Source of the DNA: Eutreptiella sp. 'Long Island Sound 2002'
Lineage: Eukaryota; Euglenozoa; Euglenophyceae; Eutreptiales; Eutreptiaceae
Direction of reading: 5' to 3'
DNA length: 64,000 nucleotides
Assembly: GCA_964036045.1 (NCBI GenBank)
Contig: CAXIWF010000807.1
Span: 37,485-101,484, forward strand
Shown one piece after another: positions 22,501 through 37,600 of this stretch (positions are counted from its first letter, which is position 1; the number at the start of each line of letters is the position of its first letter). A program made the translations under genes and the position numbers. The notes under the pieces are model-generated. The model was not told the DNA's origin, searched no databases, and worked only from the letters and a program-made list of their open reading frames with translations.

Positions 22501-25500
22501 ACCACTTCGCGACCACTTCGCGACCACTTCGCGACCACTTCGCGACCACTTCGCGACCACTTCGCGACCACTTCGCGACCACTTCGCGACAACTTCGCAA
22601 CCTTCGCGACCAGTTCGCGACCACTTCGCGACCACTCCCCGACCACTTCGCAATCTTCGCGACTACTTCGCGACCACTTCGCGACCACTTCGCGACAATT
22701 GCGACCACTTCGCGACCACTTCGCGACCACTTCGCGACCACTTCGCGACCACTTCGCGACCACTTCGCGACCACTTCGCGACCATTTCGCGACAATTGCG
22801 ACCACTTCGCGACCACCTGGCGACCACTTTGCGACCACTTCGCGACCACTTCGCGACCACTTCGCGACAATTGCGACCACTTCGCGACCACTTCGCGACC
22901 ACTTCGCGACCACTTCGCGACCACTTCGCGACCACTTCGCGACCACTTCGCGACCATTTCGCGACAATTGCGACCACTTCGCGACCACTTCGCGACCACT
23001 TCGCAACCTTCGCAACCACTTCGCGACCACTTCGCGACCCCTTCGCGACCACTTCGCGACCGGTTCGCGACCACTTCGCGACCACTTCGCGACCGCTTCG
23101 CGACCACTTCGCGACCACTTCGCGACCACTTTGCGACAGTTGCGACTACTTCGCGACCACTTCGGGACCACTTCGCGACCACTTCGCGACCACTTCGGGA
23201 CCACTTCGCGACCACTTCGCGACCACTTCGCGACCACTTCGCGACCACTTCGCGACCACTTCGCGACCACTTCGCGACCACTTCGCGACCACTTCGCGAC
23301 CTCTTCGCGACCACTTCGCGACAATTGCGACCACTTCGCGACCATTTCGCGACAATTGCGACCACTTCGCGACCACTTCGCGACCACTTCGCGACCACTT
23401 CGCGACCACTTCGCGACCACTTCGCGACCACTTCGCGACCACTTCGCGACCACTTCGCGACCACTTCGCGACCACTTCGCTACCACATCGCGACCACTTC
23501 GCGAGCACTTCGTGACCACTTCGCGACCACTTCGCGACCACTTCGCGACCACTTCGCGACCACTTCGCGACCACTTCGCGACCACTTCGCGACCACTTTG
23601 CGACCACCTCGCGACAATTGCGACCACTTCGCGACCACTTCGCGACCACTTCGCGACCACTTCGGGACCACTTCGCAACCTTCGCGACCACTTCGCGACC
23701 ACTTCGCGACCACTTCGCGACCACTTCGCAACCACTTCGCAACCTTCGCGACCACTTCGCGACCACTTCGCGACCACTTCGCGACCACTTCGCGACCAGT
23801 TCGCGACCAGTTCGCGACCACTTCGCGACCACTTCGCGACCACTTCGCGACCACTTCGCGACCACTTCGCGACCACTTCGCGACCACTTCGCAACCTTCG
23901 CGACCACTTCGCGACCACTTCGCGACCACTTCGCGACCACTTCGCGACCACTTCGCGACCACTTCGCGACGATTGCGACCACTTCGCGACCACTTCGCGA
24001 CCACTTCGCGACCACTTCGTGACCACTTCGCGACCACTTCGCGACCACTTCGCGACCACTTCGCGACCACTTCGCGACCACTTCGCGACCACTTCGCGAC
24101 CACTTCGCGACCACTTCGCGACCACTTCGCGACATTTGCGACCACTTCGCGAAACATTTGGCGACCATTTCGCGACCACTTCGTGACCACTTCGCGACCA
24201 CTTCGCGACCACTTCGCGACCACTTCGCGACAATTGCGACCACTTCGCAACCACTTCGCGACCACTTCGCGACCACTTCGCGACCACTTCGCGACCACTT
24301 CGCGACCACTTCGCGACCACTTCGCGACCACTTCGCCACCACTCCGCGACCACTTCGCGACCACTTCGGGACCACCTCGCGACAATTGCGACTACTTCGC
24401 GACCACTTCGCGACCACTTCGCAACCTTCGCGACCACTTCGCGACCACTTCGCGACCACTTCGCCAACTTCGCGACCACTTCGCGACCACTTCGCGACCA
24501 CTTCGCGACCACTTCGCGACCACTTTGCGACCACTTCGCGACCACTTCGCGACCACTTCGCGACTACTTCGCAACCTTCGCGACCACTTCGAGACCACTT
24601 CGCGACCACTTCGCGACCACTTCGCGACCACTTCGCGACCACTTCGCGACCACTTCGCGACAATTGCGACCACTTCGCGACCACTTCGCGACCACTTCGC
24701 GACCACTTCGCGACCACTTCGCGACCACTTCGCGACCACTTCGCAACCACTTCGCAACCACTTCGCGACACTTCGCGACCACTTCGCGACCACTTCGCGA
24801 CCACTTCTTGACCACTTCGCGACCACTTCGCGACCACTTCGCGACCTCTTCGCGACCACTTCGCGACCACTTCGCGACCATTTCGCAACCACTTCGCGAC
24901 CACTTCGCGACCACTTCGCGACCACTTCGCGACGATTTCGCGACAATTGCGACCACTTCGCGACCACTTCGCGACCACTTCGCGACCACTTCGCGACCAC
25001 TCCGCCACCACTTCGCGACCACTTCGCGACCCTTCGCGACCACTTTGCGACCACTTCGCGACCACTTCGCGACCACTTCGCGACCCCTTTGCGACCACCT
25101 CGCGACAATTGCGACCACTTCGCGACCACTTCGCGACCACTTCGCGACCACTTCGCGACCACTTCGCAACCTCCGCGACCACTTCGCGACCACTTCGCGA
25201 CCACTTCGCAACCACTTCGCAACCTTCGCGACCACTTCGCGACCACTTCGCGACCACTTCGCGACCACTTCGCGACCACTTCGCGACCACTTCGCAACCT
25301 TCGCGACCTCTTCGCGACCACTTCGCGACCACTTCGCGACCACTTCGCGACCACTTCGCGACCACTTCGCGACGATTGCGACCACTTCGCGACCACTTCG
25401 CGACCACTTCGCGACCACTTTGCGACCACTTCGCGACCACTTCGCGACCACTTCGCGACCACTTCGCGACCACTTCGCGACCACTTCGCGACCACTTCGC

Positions 25501-28500
25501 GACCACTTCGCGACCACTTCGCGACATTTGCGACCACTTCGCGAAACATTTGGCGACCATTTCGCGACCACTTCGCGACCACTTCGCGACCACTTCGCGA
25601 CCACTTCGCGACAATTGCGACCACTTCGCAACCACTTCGCGACCACTTCGCGACCACTTCGCGACCACTTCGCGACCACTTCGCGACCACTTCGCGACCA
25701 CTTCGCGACCACTTCGCCACCACTCCGCGACCACTTCGCGACCACTTCGCGACCACTTCGCGACAATTGCGACTACTTCGCGACCACTTCGCGACCACTT
25801 CGCAACCTTCGCGACCACTTCGCGACCACTTCGCGACCACTTCGCCAACTTCGCGACCACTTCGCGACCACTTCGCGACCACTTCGCGACCACTTCGCGA
25901 CCACTTTGCGACCACTTCGCGACCACTTCGCGACCACTTCGCGACCACTTCGCAACCTTCGCGACCACTTCGAGACCACTTCGCGACCACTTTGCGACCA
26001 CTTCGCGACCACTTCGCGACCACTTCGCGACCACTTCGCGACAATTGCGACCACTTCGCGACCACTTCGCGACCACTTCGCGACCACTTCGCGACCACTT
26101 CGCGACCACTTCGCGACCACTTCGCAACCACTTTGCAACCACTTCGCGACACTTCGCCACCACTTCGCGACCACTTCGCGACCACTTCTTGACCACTTCG
26201 CGACCACTTCGCGACCACTTCGCGACCTCTTCGCGACCACTTCGCGACCACTTCGCGACCATTTCGCGACAATTGCGACCACTTCGCGACCACTTCGCGA
26301 GCACTTCGCGACCACTTCGCGACCACTTCGCCACCACTTCGCGACCACTTCGCGACCCTTCGCGACCACTTCGCGACCACTTCGCGACCAGTTCGCGACC
26401 ACTTCGCGACAATTGCGACCACTTCGCGACCACTTCGCGACCACTTCGCGACCACTTCGCGACCACTTCGCGACCACTTCGCGACCACTTCGCGACCACT
26501 TCGCGACCACTTTGCGACAGTTGCGACCACTTCGCGACCACTTCGCGACCACTTCGCGACCACTTCGCGACCACTTCGCGACCACTTCGCAACCACTTCG
26601 CGACCACTTCGCGACCACTTCGCGACCAGTTCGCTACCACATCGCGACCACTTCGCGAGCACTTCGTGACCACTTCGCGACCACTTCGCGACCACTTCGC
26701 GACCACTTCGCGACCACTTCGCGACCACTTCGCGACCACTTCGCGAACACTTTGCGACCACCTCGCGACAATTGCGACCACTTCGCGACCACTTCGCGAC
26801 CACTTCGCGACCACTTCGCGACCACTTCGCAACCTTCGCGACCACTTCGCGACCACTTCGCGACCACTTCGCGACCACTTCGCAACCACTTCGCAACCTT
26901 CGCGACCACTTCGCGACCACTTCGCGACCACTTCGCGACCACTTCGCGACCACTTCGCAACCAGTTCGCGACCACTTCACTTCGCGACCACTTCGCGACC
27001 ACTTCGCGACCACTTCGCGACCACTTCGCGACCACTTCGCGACCACTTCTTGACCACTTTCTTGACCGCGACCACTTCGCGACCACTTCGCGACCTCTTC
27101 GCGACCACTTCGCGACCACTTCGCGACCATTTCGCGACAATTGCGACCACTTCGCGACCACTTCGCGAGCACTTCGCGACCACTTCGCGACCACTTCGCC
27201 ACCACTTCGCGACCACTTCGCGACCACTTCGCGACCACTTCGCGACCACTTCGCGACAATTTCGCGACAATTGCGACCACTTCGCGACCACTTCGCGACC
27301 ACTTCGCGACCACTTCGCGACCACTTCGCGACCACTTCGCGACCACTTCGCGACCACTTCGCGACCACTTCGCGACCACCTTGCGACAGTTGCGACCACT
27401 TCGCGACCACTTCGCGACCACTTCGCGACCACTTCGCGACCACTTCGCGACCACTTCGCAACCAGTTCGCGACCACTTCGCGACCACTTCGCGACCACTT
27501 CGCTACCACATCGCGACCACTTCGCGAGCACTTCGCGAGCACTTCGCGACCACTTCGCGACCACTTCGCCACCACTTCGCGACCACTTCGCGACCACTTC
27601 GCGACCACTTCGCGACCACTTCGCGACAACTTCGCGACAATTGCGACCACTTCGCGACCACTTCGCGACCACTTCGCGACCACTTCGCGACCACTTCGCG
27701 ACCACTTCGCGACCACTTCGCGACCACTTCGCGACCACTTCGCGACCACCTTGCGACAGTTGCGACCACTTCGCGACCACTTCGCGACCACTTCGCGACC
27801 CACTTCGCGACCACTTCGCGACGACTTCGCAACCAGTTCGCGACCACTTCGCGACCACTTCGCGACCACTTCGCTACCACATCGCGACCACTTCGCGAGC
27901 ACTTCGTGACCACTTCGCGACCACTTCGCGACCACTTCGCGACCACTTCGCGACCACTTCGCGACCACTTCGCGACCACTTTGCGACCACCTCGCGACAA
28001 TTGCGACCACTTCGCGACCACTTCGCGACCACTTCGCGACCACTTCGCGACCACTTCGCAACCTTCGCGACCACTTCGCGACCACTTCGCGACCACTTCG
28101 CGACCACTTCGCAACCACTTCGCAACCTTCGCGACCACTTCGCGACCACTTCGCGACCACTTCGCGACCACTTCGCGACCACTTCGCAACCAGTTCGCGA
28201 CCACTTCGCGACCACTTCGCGACCACTTCGCGACCACTTCGCGACCACTTCGCGACCACTTCGCGACCACTTCGCAACCTTTGCGACCACTTCGCGACCA
28301 CTTCGCGACCACTTCGCGACCACTTCGCGACCACTTCGCGACCACTTCGCGACAATTGCGACCACTTCGCGACCACTTCGCGACCACTTCGCGACCACTT
28401 CGTGACCACTTCGCGACCACTTCGCGACCACTTCCCGACCACTTCGCGACCACTTCGCGACCACTTCGCGACCACTTCGCGACCACTTCGCGACCACTTC

Positions 28501-28614
28501 GCGACGGCTTCGCGACCACTTCCCGACCACTTCGCGACCACTTCGCGACCACTTCGCGACCACTTCGCGACCACTTCGCGACCACTTCGCAACCATTTCG
28601 CGAAAATTGCGAAC
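16505..28614 (-). repeat. 11-bp satellite, right arm (reverse orientation)
   Basis: About 12.1 kb of CGACCACTTCG units, the reverse complement of the left arm. Rare cassettes mirror those of the left arm. CTTCGGGAGCACTTC (16742) matches the complement of 14600-14614. CCGCGACAACTCC (17103) followed by a cluster of CGCGACCAGTGCGCG variants matches the complement of about 14070-14193. CGCTACCACATCG is the complement of CGATGTGGTAGCG in the left arm. Internal higher-order periods include 650 bp (CTACCACATCG at 17776 and 18426) and 1,392 bp (GAAACATTTGG at 24151 and 25543). Confidence 0.97.
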
Positions 28615-31600
28615 GCCCCCCCCATCGCCCCCCACCTTGCCCCCCCCCTCGCCCCCCCAGCGCCCCCCCACGCCCCCCCCATCGCCCCCCATCGCCCCCC
28701 CTCGCCCCCCCTCGCTCCCCATCGCCTGCCATTGCCCCCGATCGCCTCCCATCACCCCCCATCACCCCCCATCGCTCCCGGTCGCCCCCCATCGCCCCCC
28801 ATCGGCCCCCATCGCTCCCCCTCGCCCCCCTCCCCGCCCCATCGCCCCTGATCGCAACCGATAGCCCCCCATCGCCTCCCATCGCCCCCCCTCGCCCCCC
28901 TCGCGCCCCATTGCCCCCCATCGCCCCCCATCGCCCCCCCTCGCCCCCCCTCGTCCCCGATCGCCCCCATCGCCCCCCCCCTCGCCCCCCCCCGCCCCCC
29001 ATGGCCCCCGGTCACCCCCAATCACCCCCCATCGCCCCCCCTAGCCCCCCCCCGCCCCCCATCGCCCCCCATCGCCCCCCCCCCATCGCCCCCCCCCATC
29101 GCCCCCCACCTCGCCCCCCATCGTCCCCCATCGCCCCCCATCGCCCCCCATTGCCCCCCCATTGCCCCCCATTGCCCCCCCAGCGCCCCCCATCGACCCC
29201 CACCGCCCCCCATCGCCCCCCATCGCCCCCCTCGCCCCCGATGGCCGCCCATCGCCCCCCATCGTTCCCCATCGCCCCCCATCGCCCCCCCCCCATCGCC
29301 CCCACCTCGCCCCCCCTTCGCCCCCCCACCGCCCCCCCACGCCCCCCTCGCCCCCCTCGCCCCCCCCCCCCTCGCCCCCTGTTGCCCCCCCTCGCCACCC
29401 ATCGCCCCCATCGCCCCCCATCGCCCCCCTCGCCCCCCTCGCTCCCCATCGCCCCCCATCGCCCCCCGTTGCCCCCCATCGCCTCCCATCACCCCCCATC
29501 GCTCCCGGTCACCCCCCATCGCCCCCCATCGCCCCCATCGGCCCCCATCGTTCCCCCTCGCCCCCCCTCCCCTCCCCATCGCCCGTGATCGCCCCCCATC
29601 GCCCCCCATCGCCCCCCCTCGCGCCCCATCGCCCCCCATCGCCCCCCATCGGCCCCCAGCGCTCCCCCTCCCGTCCCATCGCCCCCAATCACCTCCCATC
29701 GCCCCCCATCGCCCCACCTCGCCCCCCTCGTCCCCGATCGCCCCCCATCGCCCTGCCCATCGCCCCCCAACTCGCCCCCCCCCTCGCCCCCCCCCTCGCC
29801 CCCCCCTCGCCCCCCCCCCGCCCCCATCGCCACCCATCACCCCAAGCACCCCCGATCGCCCCCCCGCCCCCCCTCGCCCCCCATCGCCCCCCATCGCCCC
29901 CCCCATCGCCCCCCCCATCGCCCCCCACCTCGCCCCCCCCCTCGCCCCCCCATCGTCCCCATCGCCCCCCATCGCACCCCATTGCCCCCCATTGCCCCCC
30001 CATTCCCCCCCATCGCCCCCCATCGCCCCCTATCACCCCGATAGCCCCCATTCGCCCCCCATCGCCCCCACCTCGCCCCCCCCCTCGCCCCCCCTTGCCC
30101 CCCATCGTCCCCCATCGCCCCCCATCGCCCCCCATTGCCCCCCATTGCCCCCCCATTGCCCCCCATCGCCCCCCATCTACCTCCATAGCCCCCAATCGCC
30201 CCCCATCGCCCCCCTCGCCCCTCCCTCGCTCCCCATCGCCCCCCATCGCCCCCATTGCCCCCCCATTGCCCCCCATTGCCCCCCCATTGCCCCCCCTCGC
30301 CCCCCATCGCCCCCCATCGCCCCCCCCCCCCTCGCCCCCCCCATTGCCCCCCCATCGTCCCCCATGGCCCCCCATCGCCCCCTCGCCACCCATCACCCCC
30401 CATCGCCCCCCCCCGCCCCCCTCGCCCCCCATCGCCCCCCATCACCCCCGATAGCCCCCAATCGCCCCCCATCGCCCCCCACCTCGCCCCCCCCCTCGCC
30501 CCCCCATTGCCCCCCATCGTCCCCCCATCGCCCCCCATCGCCCCCCATTGCCCCCCATTGCCCCCCCATTGCCCCCAATCGCCCCCCATCGCCCCCAATC
30601 GCCCCTCATCGCCCCCCTCGCCCTCCCTTGCTCCCCGTCGCCCCCCATCGCCCCCCACTGCCCCCCCTTTGCCCCTCATTGCTCCCCCATCGCCCCCCCG
30701 TTGCCCCCCCTCGCCCCCCATTTCCTCCATCGCCCCCCTTCGGCCGCCAGCGCTAACCCTCCCCCCCCATCGCCCCCCATCGCCCCCCATCGCCCCTCCC
30801 CGCCCCCCCTCGCCCCCCCTCGCCCCCCCCCCGCCCCCCATCGCCCCCAATCACCCCTCATCGCCCCCCATCGCCCCCGATAGCCCCCAATCGCCCCCCA
30901 TCGCCCCCCATCGCCCCCCCAATCGCCCCCCACCTCGCCCCCCCACCTCGCCCCCCCCCTCGCCCCCCCCCTCGCCCCCCCCCTCGCCCCCCATCGCCCC
31001 CAATCACCCCCCATCACCCCCCCTCCCCCCCCTGCCCCTCCTCGCCCCCGTCGCCCCCCCAATCGCCCCCCACCTCGCCCCCCCCCTCGCCCCCCCATTG
31101 CCCCCCATCACCCCCCCAACAACCCCGATAGCCCCCAATCGCCCCCCATCGCCCCCCACCTCGCCCCCCCCCCTCGCCCCCCCATTGCCCCCCATCGTCC
31201 CCCATCGCCCCCCATCGCCCCCCATTGCCCCCCCTTGCCCCCTATCGCCCCCCCAGCGCCCCTCATCGCCGCCCATCGCCCCCCATCGCCCCCCATCGCC
31301 CCCCATCGCCCCCCCCCCCATCGCCCCCCACCTTGCCCCCCCCCTCGCCCCCCCAGCGCCCCCCCACGCCCCCCCATCGCCCCCCATCGCCCCCCCTCCC
31401 CCCCCTCGCTCCCCATCGCCCCCCAGTGCCCCCGATCGCCTCCCATCGCCCCCCATCACCCCCCATCGCTCCCGGTCGCCCCCCATCGCCCCCCATTCGG
31501 CCCCCATCGCTCCCCCTCGCCCCCCCTCCCCGCCCCATCGCCCCTGATCGCAACCGATAGCCCCCCATCGCCTCCCCATCGCCCCCCTCGCCCCCCCTCG

Positions 31601-34600
31601 CGCCCCATCGCCCCCATCGCCCCCCATCGCCCCCCTCGCCCCCCTCGTCCCCGATCGCCCCCATCGCCCCCCAACTCGCCCCCCCCCTCGCCCCCCCGCC
31701 CCCCATGGCCCCCGGTCACCCCCAATCACCCCCCATCGCCCCCCTCGCCCCCCCTCGCCCCCCATCGCCCCCCATCGCCCCCATCGCCCCCCCCCCCATC
31801 GCCCCCCACCCTCGCCCCCCACCGTCCCCCATCGCCCCCCATCGCCCCCATTGCCCCCCCATTGCCCCCCATCGCCCCCCAGCGCCCCCCATCGCCCCCC
31901 ACCGCCCCCCATCGCCCCCCATCGCCCCCACTCGCCCCCGATGGCCGCCCATCGCCCCCCATCGTTCCCCATCGCCCCCCCTCGCCCCCCCTCGCCCCCC
32001 CCCTCGCCCCCCGTTGCCCCCCTGGCCACCCATCGCCCCCCATCGCCCCCCATCGCCCCCCCATTGCCCCCCATTGCTCCCCCATCGCCCCCCCATTGCC
32101 CCCCCTCGCCCCCCATTTCCTCCATCGCCACCCTTCGGCCCCAGGCCCCCCCCTCCCCCCCCATCGCCCTCCATCGCCCCTCCTCGCCCCCCCTCGCCCC
32201 CCCGCCCCCCATCGCCCCCCATCGCCCCCAATCACCCCTCATCGCCCCCCATCGCCCCCGATAGCCCCCAATCGCCCCCCATCGCCCCCCATCGCCCCCC
32301 CAATTGCCCCCCACCTCGCCCCCCACCTCGCCCCCCCCCTCGCCCCCCCCCTCGCCCCCCCCTCGCCCCCCATCGCCCTCCATCGCCCCCAATCACCCCC
32401 CATCGCCCCCCCTCCCCCCCGGCCCCCCTCGCCCCCCGTCGCCCCCCCAATCGCCCCCCACCTCGCCCCCCCCCTCGCCCCCCCATTGCCCCCATCACCC
32501 CCCCAACAACCCCGATAGCCCCAATCGCACCCCATCGCCACCCACCTCGCCCCCCCCCTCGCCCCCCCATTGCCCCCATCGTCCCCCATCGCCCCCCATT
32601 GCCCCCCATTGCCCCCCCGTTGCCCCCCATCGCCCCCCATCGCCCTCCATCACCCCCGATAGCCCCCAATCGCCCCCCATCGCCCCCCCTCGCCCTCCCT
32701 CGCTCCCCATCGCCCCCCATCGCCCCCCATTGCCCCCCCTCGCCCCCCCATCGCCCCCCTCCGCCCCCCCTCGCCCCCCGTCGCCCCCCCAATCGCCCCC
32801 CACCTCGCCCCCCCCCCTCGCCCCCCCATTGCCCCCCATCGCCCCCCATTGCCCCCCATTGCCCCCCCCTCGCCCCCCCCCCCCGCCCCCCATCGCCCCC
32901 ATCGCCACCCCTCGCCCCCCATCGCCCCCCTCGCCCCCCCTCGCCCCCCCTCGCCCCCCTCGCCCCTCATCGCCCCCATCGCCCCCCATCGGCCCCCAGC
33001 GCTCCCCCCCCCCCCATCGCCCCCCATCGCCCCCCATCGCCCGCAATCGCCCCTTCCTCGCCCCCCCTCGCCCCCCCTCGCCCCCCCCGCCCCCCATCGC
33101 CCCCCATCGCCCCCAATCACCCCTCATCGCCCCCCATCGCCCCCGATAGCCCCCAATCGCCCCCCATCGCCCCCCCAATCGCCCCCTACCTCGCCCCCCC
33201 CACCTCGCCCCCCCATCGCCCCCCATCGCCCCCCCTCGCCCCCTCCTCGCTCCCCATCGCCCCCCATTGCCCCCCATCGCCTCCCATCGCCCCCCATCAC
33301 CCCCCATCGCTCCCGGTCGCCCCCCATCGCCCCCCATCGCCCCCCATCGGCCCCCATCGCTCCCCGTCGCCCCCCCTCCCCTCCCCATCGCCCTGATCGC
33401 ACCCGATAGCCCCCCATCGCCTCCCATCGCCCCCCCTCGCCCCCCCTCGCGCCCCATTCCCCGCATCTCCCCCCATCGGCCCCCAGCGCTCCCCTCCCCC
33501 CCCATCGCCCCCCATCACCCCCCATCGCCCCCCCTCGTCCCCCGATCGCCCCCATCGCCCCCCATCGCCCCTCAACTCGCCCCCCCTCGCCCCCCCTCGC
33601 CCCCCCCGCCCCCCATCGCTCCCGGTCACCCCCAATCAACCCCCATCGCCCCCCTCGCCCCCCTCGCCCCCCCTCGTCCCCCATCGCCCTCATCGCCCCC
33701 CATCGCCCCCCCCATCGCCCCCCCATCGCCCCCCACCTCGCCCCCCCCCCTCGCCCCCCATCGTCCCCCATCGCCCCCCATCGCCCCCCATTGCCCCCCC
33801 ATTGCCCCCCATCGCCCCCCAGCGCCCCCCATCACCCCCACCGCACCCCATCGCCCCCCATCGCCCCCCATCGCCCCCCCTCGCCCCCGATGGCCGCCCA
33901 TCGCCCCCCATCGTCCCCCATCGCCCCCCATCGCCCCCCATCGCCCCCCCAATCGCCCCCACCTCGCCCCCCACCTCGCCCCCCCCCACGCCCCCCCATC
34001 GCCCCCCCTCGCCCCCCCCTCGCCCCCCCCCGCCCCCCATCGCTCCCGGTCACCCCCAATCAACCCCCATCGCCCCCCCTCGCCCCCCCTCGCCCCCCTC
34101 GTCCCCCATCGCCCCTCATCGCCCCCCATCGCCCCCCCCCCATCGCCCCCCCATCGCCCCCCACCTCGCCCCCCCCCCCCCTCGCCCCCCATCGTCCCCC
34201 ATCGCCCCCATCGCCCCCCATTGCCCCCCCATTGCCCCCCATCGCCCCCAGCGCCCCCATCGCCCCCCACCGCACCCCATCGCCCCCCATCGCCCCCCAT
34301 CGCCCCCCCTCGCCCCCGATGGCCGCCCATCGCCCCCCATCGTCCCCCATCGCCCCCCATCGCCCCCCATCGCCCCCCCAATCGCCCCCCACCTCGCCCC
34401 CCCACCTCGCCCCCCCCCACGCCCCCCCATCGCCCCCCATCGCCCCCCCTCGCCCCCCCCCGCCCCCCATCGCCCCCCCTCCCCCCCCCATCGCCCCCCA
34501 TCACCCCCCATCGCCCCCCCTCGTCCCCGATCGCCCCCCATCGCCCCCCATCGCCCCCCAACTCGCCCCCCCCTCGCCCCCCCCTCGCCCCCCCCCGCCC

Positions 34601-37600
34601 CCCATCGCCCCCGGTCACCCCCAATCACCCCCCATCGCCCCCCTCGCCCCCCCTCGCCCCCCCTCGTCCCCCATCGCCCCCCATCGCCCCCCCCCATCGC
34701 CCCCCCCCATCGCCCCCCACCTCGCCCCCCCCCCCCTCGCCCTCCATCGTCCCCCATCGCCCCCCATCGCCCCCCATTGCCCCCCATTGCCCCCCATCGC
34801 CCCCCCAGCGCCCCCCATCGCCCCCCACCGCCCCCCATCGCCCCCCATCGCCCCCCATCGCCCCCCCTCGCCCCCGATGGCCGCCCATCGCCCCCCATCG
34901 TCCCCCATCGCCCCCCATCGCCCCCCACCTCGCCCCCCCCCCCGCCCCTCCAGCGCCCCCCCACGCCCCCCCTCGCCCCCCCTCGCCCCCCCCCCCGCCC
35001 CCCGTTGCCCCCCCTCGCCACCCATCGCCCCCCATCGCCCCCCTCGCCCCCCCTCGCTCCCCATCGCCCCCATCGCCCCCCATTGCCCCCCATCGCCTCC
35101 CATCACCCCCCATCATCCCCCATCGCTCCCGGTCACCCCCCATCGCCCCCCATCGCCCCCCATCGGCCCCCATCGTTCCCCCTCGCCCCCCCTCCCCTCC
35201 CCATCGCCCGTGATCGCCCCCGATAGCCCCCCATCGCCCCCCATCGCCCCCCCTCGCCCCCCCTCGCCCCTCATCGCCCCCCCATCGGCCCCCAGCGCTC
35301 CCCCTCCCCCCCCATCGTCCCCAATCACCCCCCATCGCCCCCCATCGCCCCACCTCGCCCCCCTCGTCCCCGATCGCCCCCCATCGCCCCCCATCGCCCC
35401 CCAACTCGCCCCCCCCTCGCCCCCCCCCTCGCCCCCCCTCGCCCCCCCCGCCCCCCATCGCCACCCATCACCCCGAATCACCCCCCATCGCCCCCCCTCG
35501 CCCCCCCTCGCCCCCCATCGCCCCCCATCGCCCCCCCCATCGCCCCCCCCATCGCCCCCCACCTCGACCCCCCCTCGCCCCCCATCGTCCCCCATCGCCC
35601 CCCATCGCCCCCCATTGCCCCCCATTGCCCCCCCATTGCCCCCCATCGCCCCCCATCGCCCCTCATCAACCCCGATAGCCCCCAATCGCCCCCCATCGCC
35701 CCCCCCATCACCCCCCCCATCGCCCCCCACCTCGCCCCCCCCCTCGGCCCCCCATTGCCCCCCATCGTCCCCCATCGCCCCCCATCGCCCCCCATTGCCC
35801 CCCATTGCCCCCCCATTGCCCCCCATTGCCCCCCATTGCCCCCCATCACCCTCGATAGCCCCCCCTCGCCCCCCCTCGCCCCTCATCGCCCCCCATCGCC
35901 CCCCATCGGCCCCCAGCGCTCCCCCTCCCCCCCCATCGCCCCCCATCGCCCCCCATCGCCCGCCATCGCCCCTCCTCGCCCCCCCTCGCCCCCCCTCGCC
36001 CCCCCCGCCCCCCATCGCCCCCCATCGCCCCCAATCACCCCTCATCGCCCCCCATCGCCCCCGATAGCCCCCAATCGCCCCCCATCGCCCCCCCAATCGC
36101 CCCCTACCTCGCCCCCCCACCTCGCCCCCCCCCACGCCCCCCCATCGCCCCCCATCGCCCCCCCTCGCCCCCCCTCGCTCCCCATCGCCCCCCATTGCCC
36201 CCCATCGCCTCCCATCGCCCCCCATCACCCCCCATCGCTCCCGGTCGCCCCCCATCGCCCCCCATCGCCCCCCATCGGCCCCCATCGCTCCCCCTCGCCC
36301 CCCCTCCCCTCCCCATCGCCCCTGATCGCAACCGATAGCCCCCCATCGCCTCCCATCGCCCCCACTCGCCCCCCCTCGCGCCCCATCGCCCCGCATCTCC
36401 CCCCATCGGCCCCCAGCGCTCCCCCTCCCCCCCCATCGCCCCCCATCACCCCCCATCGCCCCCCCTCGTCCCCGATCGCCCCACATCGCCCCCCATCGCC
36501 CCTCAACTCGCCCCCCCCCTCGCCCCCCCCCGCCCCCCATCGCCCCCGGTCACCCCCAATCACCCCCCATCCCCCCCCCTCGCCCCCCCTCGCCCCCCCT
36601 CGTGCCCCATCGCCCCTCATCGCCCCCCATCGCCCCCCCTTATCGCCCCCCCATCGCCCCCCACCTCGCCCCCCGCCCCTCGCCCCCCATCGTCCCCCAT
36701 CGCCCCCCATTGCCCCCCATTGCCCCCCCATTGCCCCCCATCGCCCCCCAGCGCCCCCCATCGCCCCCCACCGCCCTCCATCGCCCCCCATCGCCCCCCA
36801 TCGCCCCCCCTCGCCCCCGATGGCCGCCCATCGCCCCCCATCGTCCCCCATCGCCCCCCATCGCCCCCCATCGCCCCCCAATCGCCCCCCACCTCGCCCC
36901 CCCACCTCGCCCCCCCCCACGCCCCCCCATCGCCCCCCATCGCCCCCCCTCGCCCCCCCCCCCGCCCCCCATCGCCCCCCCTTCCCCCCCATCGCCCCCC
37001 ATCACCCCCCATCGCCCCCCCTCGTCCCCGATCGCCCCCCATCGCCCCCCATCGCCCCCCAACTCGCCCCCCCCTCGCCCCCCCCTCGCCCCCCCCCCGC
37101 CCCCCATCGCCCCCGGTCACCCCCAATCACCCCCCATCGCCCCCCCTCGCCCCCCCTCGCCCCCCCTCGTCCCCCATCGCCCCCCATCGCCCCCCATCGC
37201 CCCCCCCCATCGCCCCCCCCCATCGCCCCCCACCTCGCCCCCCCCCCTCGCCCTCCATCGTCCCCCATCGCCCCCCATCGCCCCCCATTGCCCCCCCATT
37301 GCCCCCCATCGCCCCCCCAGCGCCCCCCATCGCCCCCCACCGCCCCCCATCGCCCCCCATCGCCCCCCATCGCCCCCCCTCGCCCCCGATGGCCGCCCAT
37401 CGCCCCCCATCGTCCCCCATCGCCCCCCATCGCCCCCCACGTCGCCCCCCCCCCCGCCCCTCCAGCGCCCCCCCACGCCCCCCCTCGCCCCCCCTCGCCC
37501 CCCCCCTCGCCCCCCGTTGCCCCCCCTCGCCACCCATCGCCCCCCATCGCCCCCCCTCGCTCCCCATCGCCCCCCATCGCACCCCATTGCCCCCCATCGC

